Below, in pieces: positions 52,812 to 61,027 of a DNA stretch of 64,000 nucleotides. Under the pieces are notes generated by a model. It worked only from the letters and a program-made list of their open reading frames with translations, was not told the DNA's origin and ran no database searches. Numbering within the stretch: position 1 is the stretch's first letter; each line of letters starts with the position of its first letter. Position numbers and translations under genes: made by a program. The DNA lies in the NCBI RefSeq assembly GCF_024347475.1, contig NZ_AP025488.1, positions 1,426,001-1,490,000 on the forward strand, written 5' to 3'. Source of the DNA: Vibrio fortis (GTDB taxonomy: Bacteria > Pseudomonadota > Gammaproteobacteria > Enterobacterales > Vibrionaceae).

Positions 52812-54290
52812 TTGACTGAAACTGAAGCATTTGTAAATCGCGCGCAGGGGGCACTTGTTGGACTGGCTCTAGGTGATGCATTAGGCACAACCCTAGAGTT
52901 TATTCCCAAGCATGCTGTAAATCCGATCTCTGATATCTGTGGTGGCGGCCCATTCGACCTAAAGGCGGGTCAATGGACAGACGATACCTCAATGGCTTTA
53001 TGCCTAGCCGACTCTCTACTTGAATGTGGTAAACACAATGCAAAAGATCAGGTAGAGCGCTACCTCGATTGGCGTACACATGGTTGCAACGCGGTAAATG
53101 GTTACTGTTTTGATATTGGCTTTACCGTTTCTTCAGCGCTAAATGCTTATCTGAGAACGGGTGACCCAGAGTCGGGAGGCACGGAATCAAATTCCGCAGG
53201 AAATGGTAGCATCATGCGTCTTGCCCCTGTCGCGATATTCTATGCTCAGTCGAAAGGCCACACCGAGCATGATGTCCAGCATTACAGCGCTCAAAGCTCA
53301 TTAACTACCCACAGAGAACCTAGATGTGTCGAAGCTTGCAAAATGCTTGGCCATTTACTCAGCCAAGCCATGCTTGGTCCTCAAACCAAAGCATCGTTAA
53401 TTGAAAACCTAGTCGAAGAATTTACTCAGACTAATCCAAGCGAAGCCATACAAACTCTGCTTAATGCCATAAGCATCGCTGCAGACCCTACTACAAGTCG
53501 CGACGATATTTTCGGCCGAGGTTACGTTGTTGACTCACTTCAAGCGGCAATATGGTGCTTTCTACAGTCAGCTAGCTTCGAACAAGGCGCACTATTGGCA
53601 GCAAACTTAGGTGATGATGCGGATACGACCTGTGCTGTTTATGGGCAGATCGCAGGGGCTTATTATGGGTATGATGGCTTGCCTAAAAAGTGGCTTTCTA
53701 AATTAGCTTGGCAGGAAAAAATACGTGATAAGGCAACGGAACTCGCGTTATACAAACAAAACCCAGTTAAACTAGAGAACCGCTTTTATTTCAAACTTAA
53801 AAAACCAGAGCAGGTTCTTGGATTGGAGCATCTAGAACTCTCAGAAACTAAGCAAAAAAGTCTGACTTCAAAGTGCCCTACACTGGATATTACCAAGCTG
53901 CAAAGCCGTGCATCGTTATTGGAACACATTCAAAACTTTTTTCGATATTCATTTGATATGCCTGAACTGGTTATCAATGAATCAATGCACCTCTATGACG
54001 AACTGGAAAGGGTCTACTACGCCAAAATTGATGGTGTTGCTGTCTCTGATGTTAGCTACGGTAAAATATTTTGCGATCGAGAAGGAAATGGCGGCGTTTC
54101 AGATCGTGGGCTTGCCCTCTACTTCACTATATGTGAAGACCTACCCGATACGTTAGGTATTGATGGCTCTAATTCCCCATTTGAGGGATATGATTTCACC
54201 TTAGATAACTTTGAAATGGAATGGCAAACCATCGGTGACTTTATTAATGACTGCTTACGCATCACTGAGAGGACCCAAGACAAGTTGTAA
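52812..54290 (+). CDS. ADP-ribosylglycohydrolase with unusual C-terminal extension
   Basis: A 492-aa protein. Residues 1-300 are an ADP-ribosylglycohydrolase (DraG/ARH) domain: GALVGLALGDALGTTLEF (~13-30), QWTDDTSMAL with the metal-binding T-D-D (~54-63), NGSIMRLAPV, and LGDDADTTCAVYGQIAGAYYG with the D-D-A-D metal site (~267-287). These motifs look intact, so it should remove ADP-ribose from protein or nucleic acid. Residues ~305-492 (PEQVLGLEHLELSETKQKSL; DMPELVINESMHLYDELERV) match no domain I know. The start is TTG at 52812 with GAGGG upstream. Divergent WYL regulator and shared island context suggest a defence or antidote role. Confidence 0.85.
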   Translation: MTETEAFVNRAQGALVGLALGDALGTTLEFIPKHAVNPISDICGGGPFDLKAGQWTDDTSMALCLADSLLECGKHNAKDQVERYLDWRTHGCNAVNGYCFDIGFTVSSALNAYLRTGDPESGGTESNSAGNGSIMRLAPVAIFYAQSKGHTEHDVQHYSAQSSLTTHREPRCVEACKMLGHLLSQAMLGPQTKASLIENLVEEFTQTNPSEAIQTLLNAISIAADPTTSRDDIFGRGYVVDSLQAAIWCFLQSASFEQGALLAANLGDDADTTCAVYGQIAGAYYGYDGLPKKWLSKLAWQEKIRDKATELALYKQNPVKLENRFYFKLKKPEQVLGLEHLELSETKQKSLTSKCPTLDITKLQSRASLLEHIQNFFRYSFDMPELVINESMHLYDELERVYYAKIDGVAVSDVSYGKIFCDREGNGGVSDRGLALYFTICEDLPDTLGIDGSNSPFEGYDFTLDNFEMEWQTIGDFINDCLRITERTQDKL

Positions 54291-54415
54291 GACCTCTATA
54301 TATTCTCCGTTCTTTTACAGCATCAATCCTTCTGATAGCTAGTTTATGAAGAAAGTGCTGGCTATTTTTATTGCGTACGATAAAATCAACCAAAACCCGG
54401 AACGTCGTACTATAT

Positions 54416-55279
54416 ATGAACGAAATCTCTCAAGCTCTTGATCAACCACATCGCAACAAGCCTTCAAGTATTTCAAAACAGGCCTATTCCATCCTAATTA
54501 TTACACTCGTAGCTTTAGCTTGTTCGACAATATTGGACCACGCAGCTCATGATGCAGTAAACGAATCACTGAGCTCAGCGCTAATTACTTTCGGCAGTGC
54601 ATCGCTATTGGATTCTGTCGTTTCAATGTTCAAGAGCTTTGAAGTGTCTGTGGGTGTTGCATCATTTGATTTAGGCCAAATGCTTAACTCGATCAGTGAC
54701 ATGTTGGATCTTTTCAAACATACAATGGCACTCGCTTTAGCATCACTAAGCCTTCAAAAGTTTTTACTTATCACGATGTCGAGTAAGCTGTTCAATACAC
54801 TTGTGCTTCTCTCTGGTGTTGGGCTACTCGCGACTATTTGGACGGGTAAGCTTGCTCCTTTCAAAGTGAGAGCGACTAAAGTTTTCAAAACACTGCTGAT
54901 TGTTCGATTCGCTGTGATTGCATCAGTTTCTCTATCTCTTGCCGCCGATCACCTTTTCATCAACGAATCTGTTAAAGAAAATGAAGCACAAGCGACCGAA
55001 CTTTCTCAATCAATCTCAAAGAAAGTAGAAAGCATCGCTTCACTGCAAACTAATGTGGAACAAGAAGACAAAGGATTCATTGACGGTATGTCCGATAAGT
55101 GGGACTCAATGAAAGCGAGTGTCATGACTCCGAAGGACATCATCGTAAACATTATGGAATCGATCGATAATGCAATGGTCAAGTTTATCAACCTTATGAT
55201 GTTGTTTGTCTTGAAAACCATCATCCTTCCAATTTTGTTCTTGCTTGCATTTAAAAAGTTCGTTGTCGAGGTCTTCTAA
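54416..55279 (+). CDS. Multi-pass membrane protein, first gene of the AT-rich module
   Basis: A 287-aa membrane protein starting MNEISQALDQPHRNKPSS. The in-frame TTG at 54371 would add 15 residues; ATG 54416 is preferred. Four to five hydrophobic segments are visible (about residues 22-45, 100-125, 130-155, 168-195 and 260-283). A hydrophilic stretch near 195-240 (ENEAQATELSQSISKKVESI) is predicted coiled and may lie outside or in the cytoplasm. No family recognised. The stop TAA overlaps the next ATG by one base (TAATG), showing a tight operon. Confidence 0.65.
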   Translation: MNEISQALDQPHRNKPSSISKQAYSILIITLVALACSTILDHAAHDAVNESLSSALITFGSASLLDSVVSMFKSFEVSVGVASFDLGQMLNSISDMLDLFKHTMALALASLSLQKFLLITMSSKLFNTLVLLSGVGLLATIWTGKLAPFKVRATKVFKTLLIVRFAVIASVSLSLAADHLFINESVKENEAQATELSQSISKKVESIASLQTNVEQEDKGFIDGMSDKWDSMKASVMTPKDIIVNIMESIDNAMVKFINLMMLFVLKTIILPILFLLAFKKFVVEVF

Positions 55280-55989
55280 TGAGTAAAGGGACCGATTTTC
55301 TCTACACTCTATTGTTTGGGTGCATTGCCATATTCTTTATCACTGTAGTGATGCCAATATTAGCAAGTATTGTTGGAACTATGTTTGCTATAAATGCCTT
55401 TACTTATAGTCTATTACCAAAAGCAGATTTACCTAGAACAAACAAAGGGCTGTTTGTTGTAACGGCGGATAACTATGCAAATTGGCATACAATGGCAAGA
55501 ATAGAAACTTCAAACGCAGAGTCAGCGCTACTGAAAGGAGACTATGTCGTTCGAGTATTTCCGGAAGTAAATTCAAGCTGCCATAAAGTAAAAAACTGTC
55601 AAAACTATGAGTCAAAATTTGTAAAACTAAGTTACAAAGACGCTGCCGTATATTTTATCAAGAAAACCGACGATACCTTGTTCACCAACGCAGTCACAGT
55701 ATTAAAATCACGAGTACAGGCACACAATGAAAGGCTGAAGGGAAATTTTGATCTAAACATTACCTTTGAAGCCCCCTACGAACTCGATCAACTTGAAGAT
55801 CAATTAACGTTCTTAGAGGAAGTAGATACCTTCTCCGCCCCTAAAGATCAGGAAAAAATAGCTCACAACAATACGGTCAACTTTGCGAGGAACAACTGTA
55901 AAAACAACGGTATAGGTTGTAAAGCAAATGCAACCATAATCTATGACTATTCCGTTTTTGGCGGACCAGAGCTTTTGTTAGTGAGGTAA
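55279..55989 (+). CDS. Membrane-anchored protein with extracytoplasmic cysteine-rich domain
   Basis: A 236-aa protein. An N-terminal hydrophobic segment (about residues 8-40, LYTLLFGCIAIFFITVVMPI) anchors it, and a soluble domain follows. Four cysteines fall in two pairs (CHKVKNC near 100-106, and NCKNNGIGC near 208-216), which suggests disulfides in an exported domain. ASN- and LYS-rich composition is typical of low-GC accessory genes. It is translationally coupled to the gene before it and lies 4 bp before the next. Function unknown. Confidence 0.65.
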   Translation: MSKGTDFLYTLLFGCIAIFFITVVMPILASIVGTMFAINAFTYSLLPKADLPRTNKGLFVVTADNYANWHTMARIETSNAESALLKGDYVVRVFPEVNSSCHKVKNCQNYESKFVKLSYKDAAVYFIKKTDDTLFTNAVTVLKSRVQAHNERLKGNFDLNITFEAPYELDQLEDQLTFLEEVDTFSAPKDQEKIAHNNTVNFARNNCKNNGIGCKANATIIYDYSVFGGPELLLVR

Positions 55990-55993
55990 TTCA

Positions 55994-56176
55994 ATGATAA
56001 TTATTTTTAATACAGTACCTTGGCTTTTTTTCTGTTTTTTATTTTTTACTCAGGTTCTAGGGTTTGAGCAAGTCAATCGACCACCAAATACACCTCTGGA
56101 ATGGACAAACCTCATACTAGTCAGCTTGTTAGCGCTTATTCCCGTTTTCCGCTTTGTGCTCAGAAGAATTTTATAA
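55994..56176 (+). CDS. Small two-span membrane protein (60 aa)
   Basis: ATG at 55994, with GTGAGG seven bases upstream inside the previous stop region. Two hydrophobic segments (about residues 1-20, MIIIFNTVPWLFFCFLFF; and 36-54, NLILVSLLALIPVFRFVL) flank a short polar loop. Highly AT-rich DNA. It lies between two coupled genes, which supports a real gene despite its size. Not recognised. Confidence 0.55.
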   Translation: MIIIFNTVPWLFFCFLFFTQVLGFEQVNRPPNTPLEWTNLILVSLLALIPVFRFVLRRIL

Positions 56177-56185
56177 GGTTTAGTC

Positions 56186-56638
56186 ATGGGATTAAGATTT
56201 CGCAAACGCGTAAAAGTAGCGCCAGGACTCACCTTCAACTTAAGTTGGTCCGAAAAGAAGGGGGTTACGACAAGCTCAACCGTGGGCGTTCCGGGAGCAA
56301 ATATTAATGTTGGAACCAAGAAAAATGGATCTCTTGGGGTTAAGCGTGGCACCTTAGGAATTCCAGGTAGCGGGCTGTCATATCATGAAAATCTAGATGA
56401 CTCAGTGTCAAAAAGAAGCTCATCTCAAAAAAACGATAGCTCTGGCGGTTCAGAGAATGAAGCTAATCTCCTATCCACCAACGAAAAAGGTGAGCTTGAA
56501 AGCTGCGAGTATTCACAGGAAAACCAAAAAGAACATAATTGTGATGTGACAATCCTAGATTGTTTCGCCTATAGCAAGACGATTAATTGGATCATTAACC
56601 TCATCATCTTAGGCAGCTTGTTATATCTAAATAATTGA
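56186..56638 (+). CDS. DUF4236-domain protein with C-terminal membrane segment
   Basis: A 150-aa protein. The N-terminal ~65 residues (MGLRFRKRVKVAPGLTFNLS; GVPGANINVGTKKNG; GTLGIPGSGLSYHE) are a typical DUF4236 domain, a small beta-rich module found in accessory loci and often near phage- and plasmid-related genes. A serine-rich linker (SSSQKNDSSGGS) and a C-terminal hydrophobic segment (about residues 130-147) follow, so it may be anchored in the membrane. Last gene of the four-gene module. DUF4236 has no known function. Confidence 0.78.
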   Translation: MGLRFRKRVKVAPGLTFNLSWSEKKGVTTSSTVGVPGANINVGTKKNGSLGVKRGTLGIPGSGLSYHENLDDSVSKRSSSQKNDSSGGSENEANLLSTNEKGELESCEYSQENQKEHNCDVTILDCFAYSKTINWIINLIILGSLLYLNN

Positions 56639-56690
56639 CGGGTATATAAAAAGTTTAACTCTACTAGGGTTAATCTTATGGGTTAAATAC

Positions 56691-56716
56691 AAAAAACGCT
56701 CCTTTTGGAGCGTTTT
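56691..56716. terminator. Terminator between the membrane module and tdh
   Basis: AAAACGCTCC and GGAGCGTTTT are perfect arms around TTTT, with A and T runs on both sides, between convergent transcripts. Confidence 0.8.
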
Positions 56717-56732
56717 ATTAATCAGCGAAAGC

Positions 56733-57764
56733 TTATTCCCAATCTAGGATTACTTTACCAGACATACCAGAGCGCATCATGTCGAAGCCTGCTTGGAAGT
56801 CGTCCACTTTGTAGTGGTGAGTAATGATTGGTGTTAGATCTAGGCCAGATTGAATCAAGCTTGCCATCTTGTACCAAGTTTCGAACATCTCGCGACCGTA
56901 GATACCTTTGATTACCAAGCCCTTAAAGATTACTTGGTTCCAGTCTACTGCCATGTCTGATGGTGGAATACCTAGTAGAGAGATCTTACCGCCGTGGTTC
57001 ATGTTAGTTAGCATGCTGTTGAACGCAGATGGTACACCAGACATTTCAAGACCTACGTCGAAGCCTTCTGTCATGCCTAGATCAGCCATAACATCTTCAA
57101 GCTTCTCTTCCATCACGTTTACAGCGCGTGTTACGCCCATCTTCTTAGCAAGGTCTAGGCGGTATTCGTTTACGTCAGTGATAACAACGTGACGCGCACC
57201 TACGTGCTTAGCAACCGCAGCCGCCATGATACCGATTGGACCAGCACCAGTGATTAGTACGTCTTCGCCTACTAGGTCGAAAGAAAGCGCTGTGTGTACT
57301 GCGTTACCAAACGGGTCGAAGATAGACGCTAGATCGTCAGAGATCTCTGCAGGGATCTTAAATGCGTTGAACGCAGGAATCACAAGGTATTCAGAGAATG
57401 CACCAGTGCGGTTAACACCAACACCTGTTGTGTTGCGACAAAGGTGAGTACGGCCGCCACGACAGTTACGACAGTGACCACATGTGATGTGACCTTCGCC
57501 AGATACACGGTCGCCGATTTCAAAACCACGAACTTCTTGGCCGATGCCAACAACTTCACCTACGTACTCGTGACCCACAACCATAGGTACTGGAATTGTG
57601 TTTTGTGACCACTCATCCCAGTTGTAGATGTGTACGTCTGTACCACAGATTGCGGTTTTCTTAATACGGATAAGAAGATCATTATGACCCATTTCAGGTT
57701 TCTCAACCTCGGTCATCCAAATGCCTTCTTCAGGCTTAAGCTTAGAAAGTGCTTTAATTTTCAT
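56733..57764 (-). CDS. tdh: L-threonine 3-dehydrogenase
   Basis: A 343-aa zinc medium-chain dehydrogenase (E. coli Tdh 341 aa) that oxidises L-threonine to 2-amino-3-ketobutyrate with NAD+. Catalytic zinc site residues are in AICGTDVHIYNWDEW (Cys about 38) and GHEYVGEVVG (His-Glu about 65); the structural zinc loop is CGHCRNCRGGRTHLC. The Rossmann segment is VLITGAGPIGIMAAAVAKH. It is the second gene after kbl in the usual kbl-tdh operon, with an 83-bp gap containing a hairpin. Its 3' 95 bp are duplicated, in decayed form, at 44.6 kb. Confidence 0.96.
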   Translation of the reverse strand: MKIKALSKLKPEEGIWMTEVEKPEMGHNDLLIRIKKTAICGTDVHIYNWDEWSQNTIPVPMVVGHEYVGEVVGIGQEVRGFEIGDRVSGEGHITCGHCRNCRGGRTHLCRNTTGVGVNRTGAFSEYLVIPAFNAFKIPAEISDDLASIFDPFGNAVHTALSFDLVGEDVLITGAGPIGIMAAAVAKHVGARHVVITDVNEYRLDLAKKMGVTRAVNVMEEKLEDVMADLGMTEGFDVGLEMSGVPSAFNSMLTNMNHGGKISLLGIPPSDMAVDWNQVIFKGLVIKGIYGREMFETWYKMASLIQSGLDLTPIITHHYKVDDFQAGFDMMRSGMSGKVILDWE

Positions 57765-57780
57765 AATGTTACCTAGTTCA

Positions 57781-57803
57781 TCTCGCCTAACTATAAGGCG
57801 AGA
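57781..57803. repeat. Hairpin in the kbl-tdh intergenic gap
   Basis: TCTCGCCT and AGGCGAGA are exact 8-bp inverted arms around AACTATA. It could affect mRNA stability or relative expression of tdh, or be an attenuation structure. No T run follows. Confidence 0.45.
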
Positions 57804-57847
57804 ATCAAAAATATTGCGTTATCTATATTCTGAGTAAAGCGTCAGAA

Positions 57848-59041
57848 TTAGATGATTTCCATCTCTTTACCCACTTCGATGAATGCATCGATAGCGCGGT
57901 CTAGTTGCTCACGAGAGTGTGCAGCAGACATTTGAGTACGGATACGTGCTTGGCCTTTTGGTACTACTGGGAAAGAGAAACCTACAACGTAGATCCCTTT
58001 CTCTAGAGCGCGCTCTGCGAATTCAGCCGCTACTTTTGCATCGCCTAGCATGATTGGAATGATTGCGTGATCAGCACCACCCATAGTGAAACCAGCGTCT
58101 TCCATGCGAGTACGGAAGTGTGCAGCGTTTTCCCATAGACGGTCGCGAAGCTCACCGCTCTCTTTAAGTAGGTCAAGGACGCGGATAGATGCGTTAACGA
58201 TCGCTGGAGCAACTGAGTTAGAGAATAGGTATGGACGAGAACGCTGACGTAGCCAGTCGATCACTTCTTTCTTACCAGATGTGTAACCGCCTGAAGCGCC
58301 GCCCATTGCTTTACCTAGCGTACCTGTGATGATGTCGATACGGTCAACAACGTTGTGGAACTCGTGAGTACCCGCGCCGTTTTCGCCCATGAAGCCCACA
58401 GCGTGAGAATCATCAACCATTACTAGTGCGCCGTATTTATCTGCTAGGTCACAGATAGCTGGGAGGTTTGCTACTACGCCGTCCATAGAGAATACGCCGT
58501 CAGTAACGATTAGCGTGTGACGAGCACCTGCTTCTTTAGCAGCGATAAGTTGTTGCTCTAGCTCTTCCATGTTGTTGTTCGCGTAACGGAAGCGCATTGC
58601 TTTACATAGACGAACACCATCGATGATTGAAGCGTGGTTTAGAGCATCAGAGATGATTGCATCTTCTTTGCCTAGGATAGTTTCGAAAAGACCTGCGTTC
58701 GCATCGAAACAAGATGTGTAAAGAATCGTGTCTTCTTTACCAAGGAATGTAGACAGTTTGTCTTCTAGCTCTTTGTGGATGTCTTGAGTACCACAGATGA
58801 AACGTACAGACGCCATACCAAAGCCGTGTTGATCCATACCCGCTTTACCAGCTTCGATAAGTTCAGGGTGGTTAGCTAGACCTAAGTAGTTGTTTGCACA
58901 GAAGTTAAGCACTTCTTCGCCTGTTGAAATTTTAACAGCCGCTTGCTGCTGAGAAGTGATTACACGCTCAGACTTGTAAAGACCTTCAGCCTTTACTTCT
59001 TCAATTTGTTTTTCAATCTGTTGGTAGAATGCAGAAGACAT
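57848..59041 (-). CDS. kbl: 2-amino-3-ketobutyrate CoA ligase (glycine C-acetyltransferase)
   Basis: A 397-aa fold type I PLP enzyme (E. coli Kbl 398 aa), cleaving 2-amino-3-ketobutyrate with CoA to glycine and acetyl-CoA. The PLP lysine is in DIITGTLGKAMGGASGGYTS (K about 244). Other signatures are NFCANNYLGLANHPELIEAG and VDDSHAVGFMGENGAGTHEF. It works directly with Tdh. It is the first gene of the kbl-tdh operon. Its start at 59041 has an AGGAAGGAATT site, and the 357-bp region to its right is its promoter region. Confidence 0.96.
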   Translation of the reverse strand: MSSAFYQQIEKQIEEVKAEGLYKSERVITSQQQAAVKISTGEEVLNFCANNYLGLANHPELIEAGKAGMDQHGFGMASVRFICGTQDIHKELEDKLSTFLGKEDTILYTSCFDANAGLFETILGKEDAIISDALNHASIIDGVRLCKAMRFRYANNNMEELEQQLIAAKEAGARHTLIVTDGVFSMDGVVANLPAICDLADKYGALVMVDDSHAVGFMGENGAGTHEFHNVVDRIDIITGTLGKAMGGASGGYTSGKKEVIDWLRQRSRPYLFSNSVAPAIVNASIRVLDLLKESGELRDRLWENAAHFRTRMEDAGFTMGGADHAIIPIMLGDAKVAAEFAERALEKGIYVVGFSFPVVPKGQARIRTQMSAAHSREQLDRAIDAFIEVGKEMEII

Positions 59042-59398
59042 TGTCTAATTCCTTCCTAGTTATTATTCACAGCGTGCTGGCTGCTTATTTATAGGGGGAG
59101 TATAAACGGTGACGTGAGCGCCATTTACACTGTAAAACTTATGCCTACATTCTAGTAGAACATCTCGATTTCGATTATCCCTCTAGTTGGAAAAACATTA
59201 ATGAACCTGAGGCACGAATCAAATACCTTAACTATGAAGGCAGTCACAATTCACTGTCCAACCTGATTAGAAAAAGAACTCACAAACACTAATAGTTCGA
59301 TTTATGTCGAATTAAAAAATTTTCCCGCAAAACGATATAGTGACTAAACGCATATCCCCCCACAATGCGCCTCCTTTAATGAATGAGCGCACTGACCA
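59042..59398. other. Divergent promoter region of kbl and the EAL gene
   Basis: No gene is visible. It holds the divergent promoters; there is a short TTCGA-N6-TCGAA inverted repeat near 59297-59312. I see no riboswitch or clear operator. Confidence 0.45.
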
Positions 59399-60148
59399 AT
59401 GAACTTATCTGACCAATTGATCAAGGAAGCTTTCGCCAATGAGTGGCACACATGCTTTTACCAACCAAAAGTAAAAACGGACTCTAGCGTCGGCTGTGAC
59501 AATACGGATGTGATTGGAGTAGAAGCGCTTTTCCGACTGGATATCCCTGAACACGGTATCTTCGCACCCGGAACATTCATTGACCGTGCGTTTGCACTTG
59601 GCTATGAAGAAACCATCTTCTTTAACGTCTTAGAGCAAGCGCTCACAGAAATACGCGCCGTTTCTCCGTCTTTAAACTTGGCGGTAAACATCAGTAAACA
59701 AGTGTTGGCCAACCCAGATAATGTGGCGAGAGTCAGAGAAATGCTTTGGAACAGCTCTTTTCCCGCTAAGCAACTAACATTTGAGCTAAGTGAAAATGAT
59801 GAGCTCAGCTCTTTGTTAGCGCGTCAGATGGAGAGCTACAAAGCACTTGGTATTAAATTTAGTGTCGATGATTTTGGTATCGGCTATTCAGATATCGATA
59901 AGATTCAAAAACTTAGTATTGATGAGGTTAAATTCGATCGCTCTTTGATTAACAAACCTGTAAGCGAAGCATCACAGCTGATCGAAACGGTGATTGAATA
60001 CTGCCGAAATAGAGGGATTTCGACAGTGGCAGAGGGTGTAGAAGACCACACCACTCGAAACCGAGTTCAACAACTGGGATTTGATAGCTACCAAGGCTTT
60101 TTATACAGCCAACCAGTTGCTCTACCCGACCTGATGCTTCTAATGTAG
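59399..60148 (+). CDS. Stand-alone EAL-domain (c-di-GMP phosphodiesterase-like) protein
   Basis: A 249-aa protein consisting of one EAL domain. The signature EAL is present (GVEALFRLD), with NISKQ (metal Asn), FELSEND (Glu), VDDFGIGYSDIDK (DD metal ligands, GIG for the usual GTG), VKFDRSLI (Lys) and STVAEGVED (catalytic Glu region). Most catalytic residues are retained, so hydrolysis of c-di-GMP is likely but not proven. No sensory, membrane or GGDEF domain is fused. Start ATG at 59399. Confidence 0.85.
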   Translation: MNLSDQLIKEAFANEWHTCFYQPKVKTDSSVGCDNTDVIGVEALFRLDIPEHGIFAPGTFIDRAFALGYEETIFFNVLEQALTEIRAVSPSLNLAVNISKQVLANPDNVARVREMLWNSSFPAKQLTFELSENDELSSLLARQMESYKALGIKFSVDDFGIGYSDIDKIQKLSIDEVKFDRSLINKPVSEASQLIETVIEYCRNRGISTVAEGVEDHTTRNRVQQLGFDSYQGFLYSQPVALPDLMLLM

Positions 60149-60161
60149 GAGCAGGTAAGAG

Positions 60162-60974
60162 TTAAGTGAGTACAAACTCGACGCTTCTCTTTTTCTGTTT
60201 AAGATCTTGATATCTTAAATATTTGAAATAAACATCGTGCTTGTTTTGAATGGTTTGCGAAAACGGGTTACTCACTACTTTGGTGATCTCAGCCTTGAAG
60301 AACACCATGCCCATTTTAGTGGTGTAAGGTTCAAAATAGAGGTCATAGAGAAACTGGCACATTGCCGGGTCTATCGTTGGGAATCGAAACTCGGTACCTT
60401 TAAAGCGATTAGCGAGATCATCGAAGATTTTGCGTCGGATAGTGACACTGACCGCAGCCAAACTACATAACATTTTAGAAGCACCATCATAGATAACATG
60501 CCCAATAATGACACCGTTATATAGGAAACAGAGTGCTTTCATGTTGGCAAGTTCAATCCCAAGCTGACTCGAAACCTTGATAAAGTCTTGCCCGTACAGC
60601 TTTTGATGCATGTTCTTAATCGAGCTCAAACGCTCGTCAGACAACGCGCTGACGTCTGTCGATTCTACGCTAGTGATGTGATAGTCGTAACCAATATCAA
60701 TATTAAAACGCGTATCCATCAGCTTAGAGGCACCTTTCACATGCACCATCTCATCTACCGAGAATTCATACTCTCGCTGAAAAAAACTGGCGATACCCAA
60801 ACGACGAACGAAGCTTGGGAGTGTTTTACCTCGCTCCCACTGGCTAACCATCACTTGGTTAATCCCTGAAAAGGCTCGATGAGACGTCGATAAAATGTCA
60901 GCCAGCTCTTCTTGTGAAAGTGCTTTATCTTCACGCAGGCGCTTTAACTCTTGTGCAAAATTCGATTTATCCAT
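60162..60974 (-). CDS. HTH (XRE-type) regulator with acetyltransferase-like C-terminus
   Basis: A 270-aa protein. Residues 5-60 form an XRE-type helix-turn-helix (LKRLREDKALSQEELADILS; NQVMVSQWERGKTLPSF), with a spacer in place of the usual compact turn. The remaining ~190 residues (VALSDERLSSIKNMHQKLYG; LCFLYNGVIIGHVIYDGASK; FFKAEITKVV) resemble a GNAT-fold region but lack a clear Q/RxxGxG/A acetyl-CoA motif, so this part may only bind ligand. It is convergent with the EAL gene (13 bp apart). No known family name. Confidence 0.75.
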   Translation of the reverse strand: MDKSNFAQELKRLREDKALSQEELADILSTSHRAFSGINQVMVSQWERGKTLPSFVRRLGIASFFQREYEFSVDEMVHVKGASKLMDTRFNIDIGYDYHITSVESTDVSALSDERLSSIKNMHQKLYGQDFIKVSSQLGIELANMKALCFLYNGVIIGHVIYDGASKMLCSLAAVSVTIRRKIFDDLANRFKGTEFRFPTIDPAMCQFLYDLYFEPYTTKMGMVFFKAEITKVVSNPFSQTIQNKHDVYFKYLRYQDLKQKKRSVEFVLT

Positions 60975-61027
60975 AGCTCACGTTGCCTTAGTTATTATCT
61001 GTCGCTTAACACCCAAGGCTGCGCTCG

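Larger units (their letters stand above)
44552..56827. mobile_element. Genomic island inserted at the 3' end of tdh
   Basis: The limits are the decayed tdh tail at 44552-44647 and the intact tdh end at 56733-56827. Between them are about 12 kb of accessory genes: helicase, phospholipase-D-like protein, unknown protein, two small genes, a WYL regulator, an ADP-ribosylglycohydrolase and a four-gene AT-rich membrane module. No integrase, transposase or tRNA is visible. It was therefore probably exchanged by homologous recombination in flanking genes or left by an element that has lost its recombinase. Extent is inferred from the repeat and gene content. Confidence 0.7.

Noticed and set aside
44552..56827. 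Integrative element or prophage with an integrase
   Set aside because: No tyrosine or serine recombinase, phage structural gene or tRNA attachment site was found, so the mobile origin rests only on the tdh duplication and gene content.
57781..57803. Riboswitch or attenuator in the kbl-tdh operon
   Set aside because: There is only a simple 8-bp hairpin without T run; nothing matches a glycine or other riboswitch fold.
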